DNA from: a virus
DNA length: 64,000 nucleotides
Reading direction: 5' to 3' (one strand)
IMG/VR virus record: IMGVR_UViG_3300031999_000005
Location: 1 to 64,000 of that record
Shown: in pieces, positions 52,083 through 61,256 of the stretch
How the letters are laid out: every line of letters begins with the position of its first letter
Numbering within the stretch: the first letter of the stretch is position 1
Translations under genes and position numbers: made by a program
The notes under the pieces: model-generated
What the model saw: the letters and a program-made list of their open reading frames with translations, nothing else
Told to the model about the DNA's origin: nothing
Database searches by the model: none

Positions 52083-55000
52083 AGACCCCTACCTGAACGA
52101 AATCCTCGAAATCCTGGACATGATCTACGATCAGGCAGGGAATGACATCGCTCGGGCCTATTCGAGCCTCGGCACGCACGAACTGAAATTCATCGAGGAA
52201 GAAACCACCCGTTGCGCTGACTGGCGGTACTACGTCGAAAATTATCACATCATCCGCACCGTGGACGGGAATCTTCAGACGCTCTATCCACTGTGGGACA
52301 GCCAGGAAATCTTTTATGAACCGGTGCTTCTAGCGCAGAGAGCACACCTGCCGGTTCGGATAATTACGCTCAAGGCAAGGCGACTCGGCCTCTCGACAGA
52401 ATGTCAATCGCTGATCTTCCATAAAACCATCTTCACCCATAATTGGGATTCGCTGATCGTTGCGCAGGACCCTGACCAGACAGCGTACCTTTTTGAGATG
52501 AGCCGGCTCGCCTACGAGAAATTGCCCTGGTGGATGCGGCCTGAATCGCGGTATGACGTGAAGGGCACCCAATTGGTGTTTGACCGCAAGGACCCGAAGG
52601 AACGTTTGCTGCATCCGGGTTTGCGCTCACAGATCATGGTTGCCTCAGCTAATAAAATGTCAGGAATTTCTGTGGGTAAGGCGCTCATGTCAACGCACCT
52701 GTGCCTGACTAAAGAAAACTATGTGTTGCGACAGGATGGGAAGATAACCCCGATCTCAGAAATAAAGGTTGGTGACAGGGTTGAATCCCGTTGCGGACCT
52801 GTCCCGGTGTCTTTCGTGTCTTTCAGGGAATCAGATGCTAATGTCAGTGTCACGCCTTGGTGCAATTCTGCATTTCCGATCATCGGCACACCGAACCACC
52901 GCATTCTCTGTGGGGAACTCGTCAAGAAGCAAATTGCCGGAAAGCGGGGACCTGCAATAAGGAATATCCGGTGGGTAGAACTGGGCAAGGTGTCGCTGAA
53001 AGATTGTCTAGTGATTCCAGTAAAGAAAATTTCTGACACACGAGAGTTGCCTGTGGCACGTTTGCCCGAGTCATTCCGTCGAAAACATGGAGGAGGCTCG
53101 ATCCCGCTCCCGATCAGTCCACAGAAAACCAGAGAATGGGGATTTGCCATTGGCCTTTATCTGGCCGAGGGAAGCATCGAAAAGGCAAAAGTCATAATCA
53201 GTCTCGACAAAAAAGAGAATGGGTTGGCTAGTCGCTTTTCAAGGGCAATCGGAGTCGCTGAAGGGAAAGTGGGAAAGTCCCGAAAAACAAGGACCAGGGT
53301 GCATCGTTTCTATAATGCTGCGTTGGCTACGTGGCTTGCTGACAATTTCGGGCATCATGGAGAAAAGATCATCCCCGATTGGGCATGGGAGACGGGCCGC
53401 GACTTTTTGCTGGGGATTATCGAAGGTCTGATGCTCGGAGACGGCCACTTCCCGCTCAAAAATAGAGAGTGCATATTTTGCTCCATCTGTCCACAGTTGT
53501 CGATCCGCCTGCGAGACGCCGTAGCGTCATTGGGGATCGGTTACGGTTCGCTGTATCTCAGGAAAGCTGGAATTCGATACGGGAGAAACTGCAAGAATGC
53601 TTGGTTGACCCATTTTGCGATGAAAACAAATGATTCGCTTCGCCTACTCTTTGGGATCAAGCCATCTAGAAAGGTCCAGAGACATCATGGTAAGCACTGG
53701 TATTATTCCTTGAACAGATCAGAGATTTACGTGCGTCTGCGAAAAATAGAAGAGGTCCTCGGTGATACGGTCTATGACATTGAGGTCGATTCCCCAAACC
53801 ACGAATTTTTGCTTCCTGGAGCCGTTACACACAATTCAGAATTGAGCCTCTGGCCTGATCCCAAGAAGCTGGCCGAGTATCTTTTCCCGACGATGGAGAG
53901 CAACCAGGGTTTGTACTTCATGGAATCCACGTCGCGTGGTCGGCATGGATTCTGGCCGCGATTCTGGAAAAAATCGGTGCGGCGGGAAACTAACTGGACC
54001 CCTGTTTTTATTGAGTCATTCCGGGTGAGGAAGTATTCGATCCCAATTGACGCAGGTGAGAATTTCGTGCTGACGGCTGAAGAAAAGGCCATCCGCGACA
54101 AGGTTTTGAGGCAGCGGAAAGTCGAAATCCCCCTGGAGCATTTCAAGTGGCGCCGGAAGACAATCCAGGACTTTGTTGCGGCAAATGGCGATGATTCGAT
54201 GTACTACCAGGAATTCCCGGCCACGAGTCCTTCAGAATCATTCGTGGGCACTGGCTTGTGTGCGTTTGACAAGAAAAAACTTCAGCGGATCAGGGAAGAA
54301 ACGTGTTGCGATCCAATCTGGTTTGGTGAGATTCGCCTGGAAAAGAAAAAGCCGCGAGCCATCCTGTACGAATCTGCCAAGGCTGCACATATTCCTCCGC
54401 AGACAGTGGAAGGTGGTCGGTTATACGTTTGGGAGATGCCCGAGCCGAAGGAAATCTACTATGTGTCAGGTGACGTGGCCGAAGGAATCATCGGAGGTAA
54501 TTTCTCGGATGCGCAGGTGCTTCGCAAGGGGAAGGGACCGGCTCCAGATGTGCAGGTAGCCGAATGGCACGGGTGGATCAGCCCAGAGGAATTCGCTGAA
54601 GTTTTGGCCGCCCTGGGGATGCTCTACAACAATGCTGAAATAGCGCCGGAAACCAACGCGAAGTGTGGTGGACTGATGATCGGGCACCTCTCGCGGGTGG
54701 TTGAATACGAGAACATTTTCCGGTGGAAGCATTACGACAAAGTGAAAAACCAGCGGACGAACTACCTTGGTTGGGCCACGAACACCAAGAGCCGAGCGGA
54801 CATCATTGCTAAGGGAACCCGTGCGGTCAGAGAGGGCCTAGTGATAATCCGCAGCGAGGAGTTGGTCGAGGAAATGTTCGATTTCGCCAGCACTGATGAC
54901 TCGGTGAAGATCGAGGGCCAGGACAACTGGGATGATCGTGTGATGAGTTTCCTAATTGGCTATTTCTGTGCGCACGATTCAGACGAATACACGGACTACG

Positions 55001-55191
55001 GAAAAAGCAGCGAACCAGAAAAGGACAGAGGGCGAGATTTCTACAACACCGAATCCTGTGCGCCTTGTACCAATCGACCACCGAGCCAGACGGTCTTCCA
55101 CGATCAAAAAATGCCATCGGACATGAGCCTGTACTTGGCGAATGCACCGATGCCTGAAGGAGATGACAACGAACTGTGGAAGAGGTTATAA
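52066..55191 (+). CDS. terL: terminase large subunit with intein
   Basis: ATG 52066, 6 nt after AAGGGG. 1041 codons: 663 residues of terminase plus a 378-residue intein at residues 213-590. ATPase part: RIITLKARRLGLST (Walker A, about 100). The intein splits the THL/SELSLW region that carries the Walker B area. After it, GLYFMESTSRG, then the nuclease domain with YYVSGDVAEG and DDRVMSFLIGYF as acidic sites. Packages phage DNA into proheads. Confidence 0.93.
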   Translation: MAISRKDPYLNEILEILDMIYDQAGNDIARAYSSLGTHELKFIEEETTRCADWRYYVENYHIIRTVDGNLQTLYPLWDSQEIFYEPVLLAQRAHLPVRIITLKARRLGLSTECQSLIFHKTIFTHNWDSLIVAQDPDQTAYLFEMSRLAYEKLPWWMRPESRYDVKGTQLVFDRKDPKERLLHPGLRSQIMVASANKMSGISVGKALMSTHLCLTKENYVLRQDGKITPISEIKVGDRVESRCGPVPVSFVSFRESDANVSVTPWCNSAFPIIGTPNHRILCGELVKKQIAGKRGPAIRNIRWVELGKVSLKDCLVIPVKKISDTRELPVARLPESFRRKHGGGSIPLPISPQKTREWGFAIGLYLAEGSIEKAKVIISLDKKENGLASRFSRAIGVAEGKVGKSRKTRTRVHRFYNAALATWLADNFGHHGEKIIPDWAWETGRDFLLGIIEGLMLGDGHFPLKNRECIFCSICPQLSIRLRDAVASLGIGYGSLYLRKAGIRYGRNCKNAWLTHFAMKTNDSLRLLFGIKPSRKVQRHHGKHWYYSLNRSEIYVRLRKIEEVLGDTVYDIEVDSPNHEFLLPGAVTHNSELSLWPDPKKLAEYLFPTMESNQGLYFMESTSRGRHGFWPRFWKKSVRRETNWTPVFIESFRVRKYSIPIDAGENFVLTAEEKAIRDKVLRQRKVEIPLEHFKWRRKTIQDFVAANGDDSMYYQEFPATSPSESFVGTGLCAFDKKKLQRIREETCCDPIWFGEIRLEKKKPRAILYESAKAAHIPPQTVEGGRLYVWEMPEPKEIYYVSGDVAEGIIGGNFSDAQVLRKGKGPAPDVQVAEWHGWISPEEFAEVLAALGMLYNNAEIAPETNAKCGGLMIGHLSRVVEYENIFRWKHYDKVKNQRTNYLGWATNTKSRADIIAKGTRAVREGLVIIRSEELVEEMFDFASTDDSVKIEGQDNWDDRVMSFLIGYFCAHDSDEYTDYGKSSEPEKDRGRDFYNTESCAPCTNRPPSQTVFHDQKMPSDMSLYLANAPMPEGDDNELWKRL
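52702..53835 (+). mobile_element. intein with LAGLIDADG endonuclease
   Basis: Starts with Cys at 52702 (CLTKENYVLRQDG), block B GTPNHRILC, endonuclease motifs GFAIGLYLAEGS and LLGIIEGLMLGDGH, block F VYDIEVDSPNHEFLLPG, and block G VTHN followed by Ser as +1 residue. 378 residues, exactly in frame. Self-splicing and homing competence look intact. Confidence 0.93.
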
Positions 55192-55245
55192 TCTAACCGC
55201 TGGCGCCCCGGCAGGCAGCGTCCAGCGAAGGAGGAAGTTTCAATA

Positions 55246-55887
55246 ATGCTAAAACACAATATCGCCTGCCCTGATTGTTTGCTCACCGGCGTGGAAACCC
55301 CTCTTTGCTCAGACCCTGGGAGAGTCATTGGTTATTTCTGCGGTTCTGGGCACGAGTTTAAGGACACCGAAGCCCTGATGAGAAGGAACGCGCCGAAACT
55401 CTCTCGACCGCCCGTTCCGCTTGCCCCGATTCCTCAAGCTGGCTTGGTGGAGATCCGCATTGCGCTTCCTGGCGTTGTGGACAGCGCCCTGACCCAGCGG
55501 TTTGGCCCGAAGAAAAATCCGACCATCGTGGCTGTATTGCAGGCGCTCTGCGACCCGCAGACTCTACTGATCTCGGCTGAAGACCGGGCACAGATCGTGG
55601 AGAAACTGGGCGAGGAATTCAAGACGGCTGGCGAACTGGCGGGGATGATCTTCTCCTTCAGGGATACGGCCCGCAATCTTGAAAAAGACAAGGAGGACCT
55701 GGAAAAACAGGTGGAGAACCTGCGGCAAGGGAAAATGGCGGAGAGCGGCGGCGGTGGGGGTGTGTTCGTGGTGCTGGAAACCAGTGTCCTGGAACGGTTG
55801 CAGCAGATTGCTGAATTCCGCGAGATGGACCTGGGCAGGATGCTGGCTGAGACGGTTACTGGGGGTCTTGAATCGGGCTGGTTTTAG
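55246..55887 (+). CDS. Zn-ribbon protein with coiled coil
   Basis: ATG 55246 behind GGAGGAAG. 213 residues: CPDCLLTG ... CGSGHEF, a Pro-rich middle, a coiled coil (NLEKDKEDLEKQVENLRQ) and a C-terminal LQQIAEFREMDLGRMLAE helix like the end of the gene at 11447. Between terminase and portal; unknown role. Confidence 0.6.
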   Translation: MLKHNIACPDCLLTGVETPLCSDPGRVIGYFCGSGHEFKDTEALMRRNAPKLSRPPVPLAPIPQAGLVEIRIALPGVVDSALTQRFGPKKNPTIVAVLQALCDPQTLLISAEDRAQIVEKLGEEFKTAGELAGMIFSFRDTARNLEKDKEDLEKQVENLRQGKMAESGGGGGVFVVLETSVLERLQQIAEFREMDLGRMLAETVTGGLESGWF

Positions 55888-55905
55888 TCGCGGGGGCGAA
55901 CACGC

Positions 55906-55934
55906 TTGACAAGCGCTGAGTTTACGTCCAAATT
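55906..55934 (+). promoter_or_regulatory. promoter overlapped by palindrome
   Basis: TTGACA 55906-55911 with a -10 expected at 55929-55934 (CAAATT), which lies inside palindrome copy 15. A protein bound there would cover the -10. Confidence 0.4.
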
Positions 55935-55940
55935 TGGACG
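55925..55940. repeat. dispersed palindrome copy 15
   Basis: Fully symmetric ACGTCCAAATTTGGACGT, core 55927-55938, 16 nt before the portal start. Confidence 0.85.
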
Positions 55941-55953
55941 TGAGGTTTAGTCC

Positions 55954-57801
55954 ATGGCTGCTGCCGCTTCCGCTTATCCTGAACTGAAGCCGAAATACGA
56001 ATTGCATCCGAGTACCGGCCAACCCTACTGGCCCTCTGGCGAAGAGGGAACCGAATACCTCCGCAGCATCCGCGCCTATACAGAAGCGGCTTTTGAGGAA
56101 GCCAGCTACGACAACCGGCAATCCGAGGAAGTCCGCGAGGTCCAGAAGTACATCAACTACATCGTCGGGGACCAATGGCCGGTGGGCCGGCCAACGTACA
56201 AATCCAAGCCAGTGAACAACCGTATCTGGCCGATCTTTTGGGAACTGGTGTCGCTGCTGACGGACATCCGACCGATGTTCGAGGTGCTGACGTACAACAA
56301 GGAATTCCAGCGACATGCGGACATTCTGAACGCGGCCACAAAAAGCTGGTGGTTGGAGAACGACGCCGACCTGAAGTTGGCCTTCATCATTATCTATGCG
56401 TTACTGGGCACCGGCTACGGGAAGTTGACGTGGGACAGGTTTGCCAGGAATGGTCAGGGGGATTTCGATTTGATCCCCTGCGGCCCAAGCGACGTGTTGC
56501 CGCTCAAAGCCCGGTTTCACATTCAGGATGCGCAGGCGGTGATCTACCGGTCGGTGGTGGCGGTTAATTGGGTGAAGAACAAATTCCCGCTTACCAGCGC
56601 AGGGATTGAGGCGGATGCCAAATACTCACGATTCCAGGTCACGGGAGATAAGGGGAACTTCCCTGGATCGAAGATGATGTTTGACATGCTGTCGCCGCAG
56701 ATGCAGTACCGGTATACCGGTGGCACGGCCAACATGAAGCCATCCTCTTTCCCGATGTGTCTGTACCGGGAGTATTGGCTCCGTGATTTTACAGAAAACG
56801 CCTCCAACGCTATCGTGAAAATGGGCCGCGGCGGGTGGTCATATTTTGTGAAACCTGGAGAACGGCTTTATCCGCGGGGCCGACTGATTATCATGGCTGG
56901 AGAGGGTGCGAAGGCAATGCCCATGGATGATTGCCCAAATCCCTACGCTCACGGGATGTACCCATTCGGTTGCCTGCGGATGAACCCGGTGCCCTGGACG
57001 TTTTCGGGCTTGAGTGACCTTCGACCTTTGATGTCCCTGCAAGACATTGTGAACAACATCTTGGCCGGCATTCTGGACATGGTAAAGAAGGCGCTGAATC
57101 CGGTTATGCTGGCGCCACGGAACGCAATCGCGGAAGGATTGTGGAATTCGCTGGACAATTCAATGCCAGGGCTACGGATTGCCTACAATCCAAACGCAGC
57201 GGCTGCTCCGTTTTACCAGCCGACACCCAACATCCCCGGCTACGTGATGATGACCTATGATCGTGCGGCGGCCGAGATGGACCGCACATCAAGCGGAGCA
57301 ACGGCGGCTTCAGCGGCGCGAAAAAAACAGGTGCCCGGTGCTGAGACTCTTGCGGAACTTCAGAACGCACAGCAGACCCCGGTGCGGCTCAAGGGCCGGT
57401 GGACAGAAGTTTTCCTGCGGGATCTTGGGAAAATGGACATCTACAACATTTTCCAGTTTTACGACAAAAAGCGCCGGTTCTTCATGCTGGGGGATAAGGG
57501 AATCACGGTGGAGGATTCAGACCAATCGCCGAACAGCATGGTACCGCACGGGTCAACAGTTGAAGACCATGCCAAGAACTTCGCGTTCTTCATTCGGCCA
57601 GGCACGCTACTGAATCTGGACAAGGCGCAACGAGCAATGACGGTGCTTGCGCTGCGGCGCCAGGGCGACATCGACCGGAGCACGATGTACGACGAACTGG
57701 AAATGGGCGTGGACGTGGGGATGATCGAAAAGAATCTGGAAGCGGAAATGGCCAAGAAATTGGCGCTGGTCGCAAAAGCCCAGCGACCGGGGGGCGGATG
57801 A
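55954..57801 (+). CDS. portal protein
   Basis: ATG 55954; 615 residues. Long helical and strand alternation, RSIRAYTEAAFEEASYDN, PYGCLRMNPVPWTFSGLSD-like PFGCLRMN, MSLQDIVNNILAGILDM, a Met/Thr-rich GYVMMTYDRAAAEMDRTSS and VFLRDLGKMDIYNIFQFYD. This pattern and position after terL fit a phage portal (connector) protein. It forms the ring through which DNA is packaged. Confidence 0.8.
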   Translation: MAAAASAYPELKPKYELHPSTGQPYWPSGEEGTEYLRSIRAYTEAAFEEASYDNRQSEEVREVQKYINYIVGDQWPVGRPTYKSKPVNNRIWPIFWELVSLLTDIRPMFEVLTYNKEFQRHADILNAATKSWWLENDADLKLAFIIIYALLGTGYGKLTWDRFARNGQGDFDLIPCGPSDVLPLKARFHIQDAQAVIYRSVVAVNWVKNKFPLTSAGIEADAKYSRFQVTGDKGNFPGSKMMFDMLSPQMQYRYTGGTANMKPSSFPMCLYREYWLRDFTENASNAIVKMGRGGWSYFVKPGERLYPRGRLIIMAGEGAKAMPMDDCPNPYAHGMYPFGCLRMNPVPWTFSGLSDLRPLMSLQDIVNNILAGILDMVKKALNPVMLAPRNAIAEGLWNSLDNSMPGLRIAYNPNAAAAPFYQPTPNIPGYVMMTYDRAAAEMDRTSSGATAASAARKKQVPGAETLAELQNAQQTPVRLKGRWTEVFLRDLGKMDIYNIFQFYDKKRRFFMLGDKGITVEDSDQSPNSMVPHGSTVEDHAKNFAFFIRPGTLLNLDKAQRAMTVLALRRQGDIDRSTMYDELEMGVDVGMIEKNLEAEMAKKLALVAKAQRPGGG

Positions 57802-57998
57802 GCGCAGCACAACCAATTTTTCAGTCCGCACCGTATAGAATCGTTAGCCCGGATGGCCGTTGGATTCCAGTAACGAAAGAAGTGTTCCATGCCTACGCCC
57901 GATTTATTGAGGGAAAGTCATGCGGGGTGGTTGAGGTTGCCTTCAAGGCAGGCGGAATAGCGGGTGTGATCGCCACCGAGAAGACCACATACAAATGA
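57798..57998 (+). CDS. small hypothetical protein
   Basis: ATG 57798 overlaps the portal stop. 66 residues with WIPVTKEVFHAYARF. Unknown; overlaps next gene (ATGA). Confidence 0.6.
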   Translation: MSAAQPIFQSAPYRIVSPDGRWIPVTKEVFHAYARFIEGKSCGVVEVAFKAGGIAGVIATEKTTYK

Positions 57999-58192
57999 TC
58001 CAGGCTGGCGACAGATGCGACCGGAACCGATGCCGGGGCAAGGTTTGTGCGGTGAAGGACCTGAACCGCAAGCAGATAATCCTCAGATGCAACCAGTGCG
58101 GCGCGGTGCATGGTGTGGAGAAATTGGAAGATCCCAAAGACCTGATCGTCCAGAGCCGACCCGCAATAACCCCTGAAGCGTGGGGGGAGTAA
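57995..58192 (+). CDS. zinc ribbon protein
   Basis: 65 residues: DRCDRNRCRGKVC then RCNQCGAVHG, a zinc-binding pattern. Overlaps its neighbour. Unknown. Confidence 0.6.
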   Translation: MIQAGDRCDRNRCRGKVCAVKDLNRKQIILRCNQCGAVHGVEKLEDPKDLIVQSRPAITPEAWGE

Positions 58193-58291
58193 AAAGAATC
58201 GCTTGACAACGCATACCGCCCTGTTGTTTCCTTAGAGCGGATCAAAGGCCACGGGTTCCCATTCCAGGTGGGACGAACAAATGGGCAACTT

Positions 58292-58331
58292 GGCTCCGAG
58301 GGGGTAAAACCCTTCGGGGCCAATTTGCATT
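58292..58331 (+). terminator. intrinsic terminator or attenuator
   Basis: GGCTCCGAGGGG (58292-58303) pairs with CCCTTCGGGGCC (58310-58321) with loop GTAAAA-like, followed by AATTTGCATTTT. A possible promoter (TTGACA at 58202) lies upstream, so it may attenuate rather than end transcription. Confidence 0.65.
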
Positions 58332-58344
58332 TTAGGGGCCGACA

Positions 58345-58530
58345 ATGCCGCTACTGAAGGGCAAGTCAGACGCGACGGTCAGCAAGAACATCAGGGAGAT
58401 GATGCACGCTGGGCATCCGCAACCCCAAGCTATCGCTGCTTCGATGCGCATGGCTGGAAGACCGAAACCGAAGTGGGGAACCACTGGTCGCAGTTCGAAA
58501 CGACAATCAAACCGGCCAAGCAGCCGGTAA
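58345..58530 (+). CDS. MPLLKGKS-type phage protein
   Basis: ATG 58345 after the hairpin. 61 residues: KSDATVSKNIREMMHAGHPQPQAIAASM, a pattern common in phages. Unknown role. Confidence 0.7.
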   Translation: MPLLKGKSDATVSKNIREMMHAGHPQPQAIAASMRMAGRPKPKWGTTGRSSKRQSNRPSSR

Positions 58531-58543
58531 AGGAGATACGACG

Positions 58544-58690
58544 ATGGCAGGCTATGAGAATCACGAAACCCCAACGAACGCCCCGAAAGTAAGCAAGGGC
58601 GAATTCGTCGGCATCGGCACGTTTATTCCGCTGTCGGAGAAGCCGTTCAGCCCGAACCAAAAGACCGGCGAACCGAAACCGCAGAAGTAG
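58544..58690 (+). CDS. 48-residue phage protein
   Basis: ATG 58544 behind GTAAAGGAG. MAGYENHETPTNAP, a GxFxGIGTF centre and PFSPNQKTGEPKPQK end. Short but well placed between structural genes. Function unknown. Confidence 0.6.
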   Translation: MAGYENHETPTNAPKVSKGEFVGIGTFIPLSEKPFSPNQKTGEPKPQK

Positions 58691-58702
58691 AGGAATCTGA
58701 CC

Positions 58703-59086
58703 ATGCCGCCGCAACCACTTGATGCTCCTCCAATGCTCCCGTCCGAAGTCTCGTCACAGTTGGGGGCCGCCCCTTTTGCCGGGGTGACCGCGAATCTTTC
58801 CGACAGGTTAGGTGCGCCCCCACCTGCCGGCGGGGTCAACCCCACGGGATCAATTGACGCGATGGCGGATGCGGTCAAGACGATCGTGCAACGGATGGCG
58901 TCCATGGCCCCGGTATTTGCCCCGTTCGGGACCCGGATATCTACGGTTCTCGATTTGGGGATGTCTGAAGTCAAATCGCAAGGAGCGCCAGGAATGGGTC
59001 CTCAGCCTGCTGCTGGTCCACCGCCGGGAGTCGGTGGGGCAGCGATGCGGGAAGGACCGCCCCCAGGGGCAAACGTTCCAGCGTAG
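58703..59086 (+). CDS. Pro/Gly-rich structural-region protein
   Basis: ATG 58703; 127 residues, PPPAGGVNPTGSIDAMADAV and a helical core (AMADAVKTIVQRMASM). Typical of head-completion or scaffold-adjacent proteins, but not assigned. Confidence 0.6.
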   Translation: MPPQPLDAPPMLPSEVSSQLGAAPFAGVTANLSDRLGAPPPAGGVNPTGSIDAMADAVKTIVQRMASMAPVFAPFGTRISTVLDLGMSEVKSQGAPGMGPQPAAGPPPGVGGAAMREGPPPGANVPA

Positions 59087-59107
59087 CCGCAGGCGAAGGA
59101 GACTTGT

Positions 59108-60055
59108 GTGGCATTACCGGAAGCAATTGAAGAGATGCTGAAGACCCTTCCCGCAGAGGATCAGGAGGCTCTGCGCCCACGCTTCGAGAAGCACCAACCA
59201 CTCCGCGATGGCTACCTGCGCCAGAACGAATTTGACCGCAAGTTCAACGAGTGGAAAGAGCAGAAGGAGAAAGAGCAGGCCGCGATTGAAGCCCGCAAGG
59301 CGGAGATCGAAAAGGCAATCGCAGAACCCAGGGATTGGCTGAAACGCAATAAGAGCAAACACGACCAACTCCTTACTGAACACAAGGCCCTGGAAACAGC
59401 GAACCAGGAACTGACGGCGCAACTCGAAGCGGCAGAAGCAGCACGAAATAACGGGAGGGAAACGGACATGGACGAAGCAGCAGTGAAAGCAGCGGCGCAA
59501 GCCGTAGTGGACGAGCGCGTGAAGGCGCTCAAGGCAGAGCAGGCTGGCTACATCACGCAGAAGCAGATGGACGATATCGTGAAAAGCACCACGGACCAGT
59601 TCTTCGCGGTGACTCTTCCGAACTCAATGAATTTCGCCTCAGCCGTGTTGGATTGCCAGTTGGAGCATCGGCAGGAATTTGGTGAACGCTTGGACCGCAG
59701 CAAATTTGCGGAGTGGATGCAGAAAAAGTTGGAGGAGACGAAGAACCCCATGTATGGGGACCCCTACGTAGCCTACAACGAATACATGGCACCACGGCGC
59801 GCTGAAGCCACCGAGAAAAAGCGCCAGAAGGACCTGGACGACGCCCGCACTGAGGGTGCCGAAAAGGCCCGCAAAGAATTCGCCGCAACCGCAGGCGTAC
59901 CGGGGAGTGGCGTTCCGCCAGCCCCATCAGAACTTGGTCCAATGCAGAGGCACGTTCTCGGCAAAGACGTACAATTGCCGGCGGGCGTGGAGATCGGCGA
60001 TGGCCGCGCAGCGATGGCGGCTGCCGAATCGCTCCGTGCTGAGGGCAAGTTCTGA
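59108..60055 (+). CDS. scaffold-like coiled-coil protein
   Basis: GTG 59108 behind GCGAAGGAG. 315 residues, mostly coiled coil (RKFNEWKEQKEKEQAAIEAR; HKALETANQELTAQLEA) with a Gly/Pro-rich hinge and a short C-terminal segment. Position before the major capsid gene fits a prohead scaffold. Confidence 0.65.
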   Translation: MALPEAIEEMLKTLPAEDQEALRPRFEKHQPLRDGYLRQNEFDRKFNEWKEQKEKEQAAIEARKAEIEKAIAEPRDWLKRNKSKHDQLLTEHKALETANQELTAQLEAAEAARNNGRETDMDEAAVKAAAQAVVDERVKALKAEQAGYITQKQMDDIVKSTTDQFFAVTLPNSMNFASAVLDCQLEHRQEFGERLDRSKFAEWMQKKLEETKNPMYGDPYVAYNEYMAPRRAEATEKKRQKDLDDARTEGAEKARKEFAATAGVPGSGVPPAPSELGPMQRHVLGKDVQLPAGVEIGDGRAAMAAAESLRAEGKF

Positions 60056-60135
60056 AGTCGTGCCCCGCATGGGGTGCGTGGAAGAAACCGGGTGGGGAAC
60101 CCGCCTTCAGGAGTTAACGTAGAGGTTGTAAACTC

Positions 60136-60252
60136 ATGCGTTTCCTGAGAAGCCCTTTTGGACAGTTCACCACTGCCCATCGGAAGGCCATTCAGCCCCA
60201 GCCGATTGGGGAGCAGCGATTAAGAGGCCCGCAGAGCCGGAAGTCGGAGTGA
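60136..60252 (+). CDS. possible 38-residue protein
   Basis: ATG 60136; MRFLRSPFGQFTTAHRKAIQ with a basic tail. Weak ribosome binding site. May be an untranslated leader of the capsid gene instead. Hairpin TGCCCC/GGGGCA precedes the capsid start. Confidence 0.3.
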   Translation: MRFLRSPFGQFTTAHRKAIQPQPIGEQRLRGPQSRKSE

Positions 60253-60317
60253 ACGCAGCCGGCGGCGGATGATTCTAACCCTCAAAATCCCTGCCCCTTT
60301 GTCGGGGCAAAAGGAGG

Positions 60318-61256
60318 ATGGCCTTCCCGGTGGGAGGGCCAACATACCAAATGGCACTCACTTGGGGTGATTTAACTTCAAAAACCAATAGCCATATCGT
60401 GCCACGCTTGATTGACACGATCTACCGCACGTCCGCTCTGCTGACGCGCATCAGGACGCGCAACACCGAGCGGTTCGAAGGCGGGGATTCTCTCAAGGTT
60501 CCCATCATGCACGCCGAACTGAAGGGCGGTCCCTTCACTCGCGGCGGCACCTTCGATTGCTCGTATGTCGAGTCCGATACGGCCCTCAATTTCTTGATGA
60601 AGCCGTATTACGTCAACGTTTCCATCTACGGCCTGGACTGTGCGCTGAACCGCGGTCCCGAAGCCGCAATGACGATCATTGACTCGAAGATGGCGAACGC
60701 CGGCGGGAAGATGGCGAAGTTGCTGGCAACCGATATGTACCTGGACGGCCAGGGCACCGCTTCTTCGGCCATCGCATTGGATGGATTTTCCGGAGCCCTA
60801 GACGATGGAAGTAATTTTCCAGTTTACGGCCAAATCACCCGGACGGATCTTTCCGCCACGGCGAACACCGGCATCAACGCCTACTACAAGGTGGTGGCCA
60901 CGCTGTCCCTGAAGGAAGTGCAGACGGCCTTCGGAAGCACGTGGTTCGGCGGAGAACACGCGGATCTGCTCACCACCACCCAGGCCGTGTGGGACATCTG
61001 GTGGAACAAACTGCAACCGCAACAGCGGTTCAACGAAGAGTCCAGCGATGTGGGCAAAATCGGCTTTCAATCGTTCAGGTACAATTCCGCTCAGGTAGTG
61101 GTTGACCAGCATTGCCCAGCGGGCAAACTCTGGTTCCTGAACATGAAGTACGTGAACCTGTACCTGAGCACGATGCCGCAATTCCAGTTCGGGTTCACAG
61201 GATCAACTTTCGGTCCCCTTTCAAGCACCGTCAGCGAAGGAATGACGGTAAACTAG
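60318..61256 (+). CDS. major capsid protein, first exon
   Basis: HK97-type capsid: SHIVPRLIDTIYRTSALLTRI, GDSLKVPIMHAEL, ALNFLMKPYYVNVSI, AEGGKMAKLLATDMYLD, KIGFQSFRYNSAQVVVDQHC, YLSTMPQFQFGFTG. ATG 60318 has AAGGAGG directly against it, so ATG 60351 (MALTWGDLTS) may be the true start. The frame stops soon after FGFTG, and the missing C-terminal part is found at 62381 in another frame, so the gene is split by an intron. Confidence 0.9.
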   Translation: MAFPVGGPTYQMALTWGDLTSKTNSHIVPRLIDTIYRTSALLTRIRTRNTERFEGGDSLKVPIMHAELKGGPFTRGGTFDCSYVESDTALNFLMKPYYVNVSIYGLDCALNRGPEAAMTIIDSKMANAGGKMAKLLATDMYLDGQGTASSAIALDGFSGALDDGSNFPVYGQITRTDLSATANTGINAYYKVVATLSLKEVQTAFGSTWFGGEHADLLTTTQAVWDIWWNKLQPQQRFNEESSDVGKIGFQSFRYNSAQVVVDQHCPAGKLWFLNMKYVNLYLSTMPQFQFGFTGSTFGPLSSTVSEGMTVN

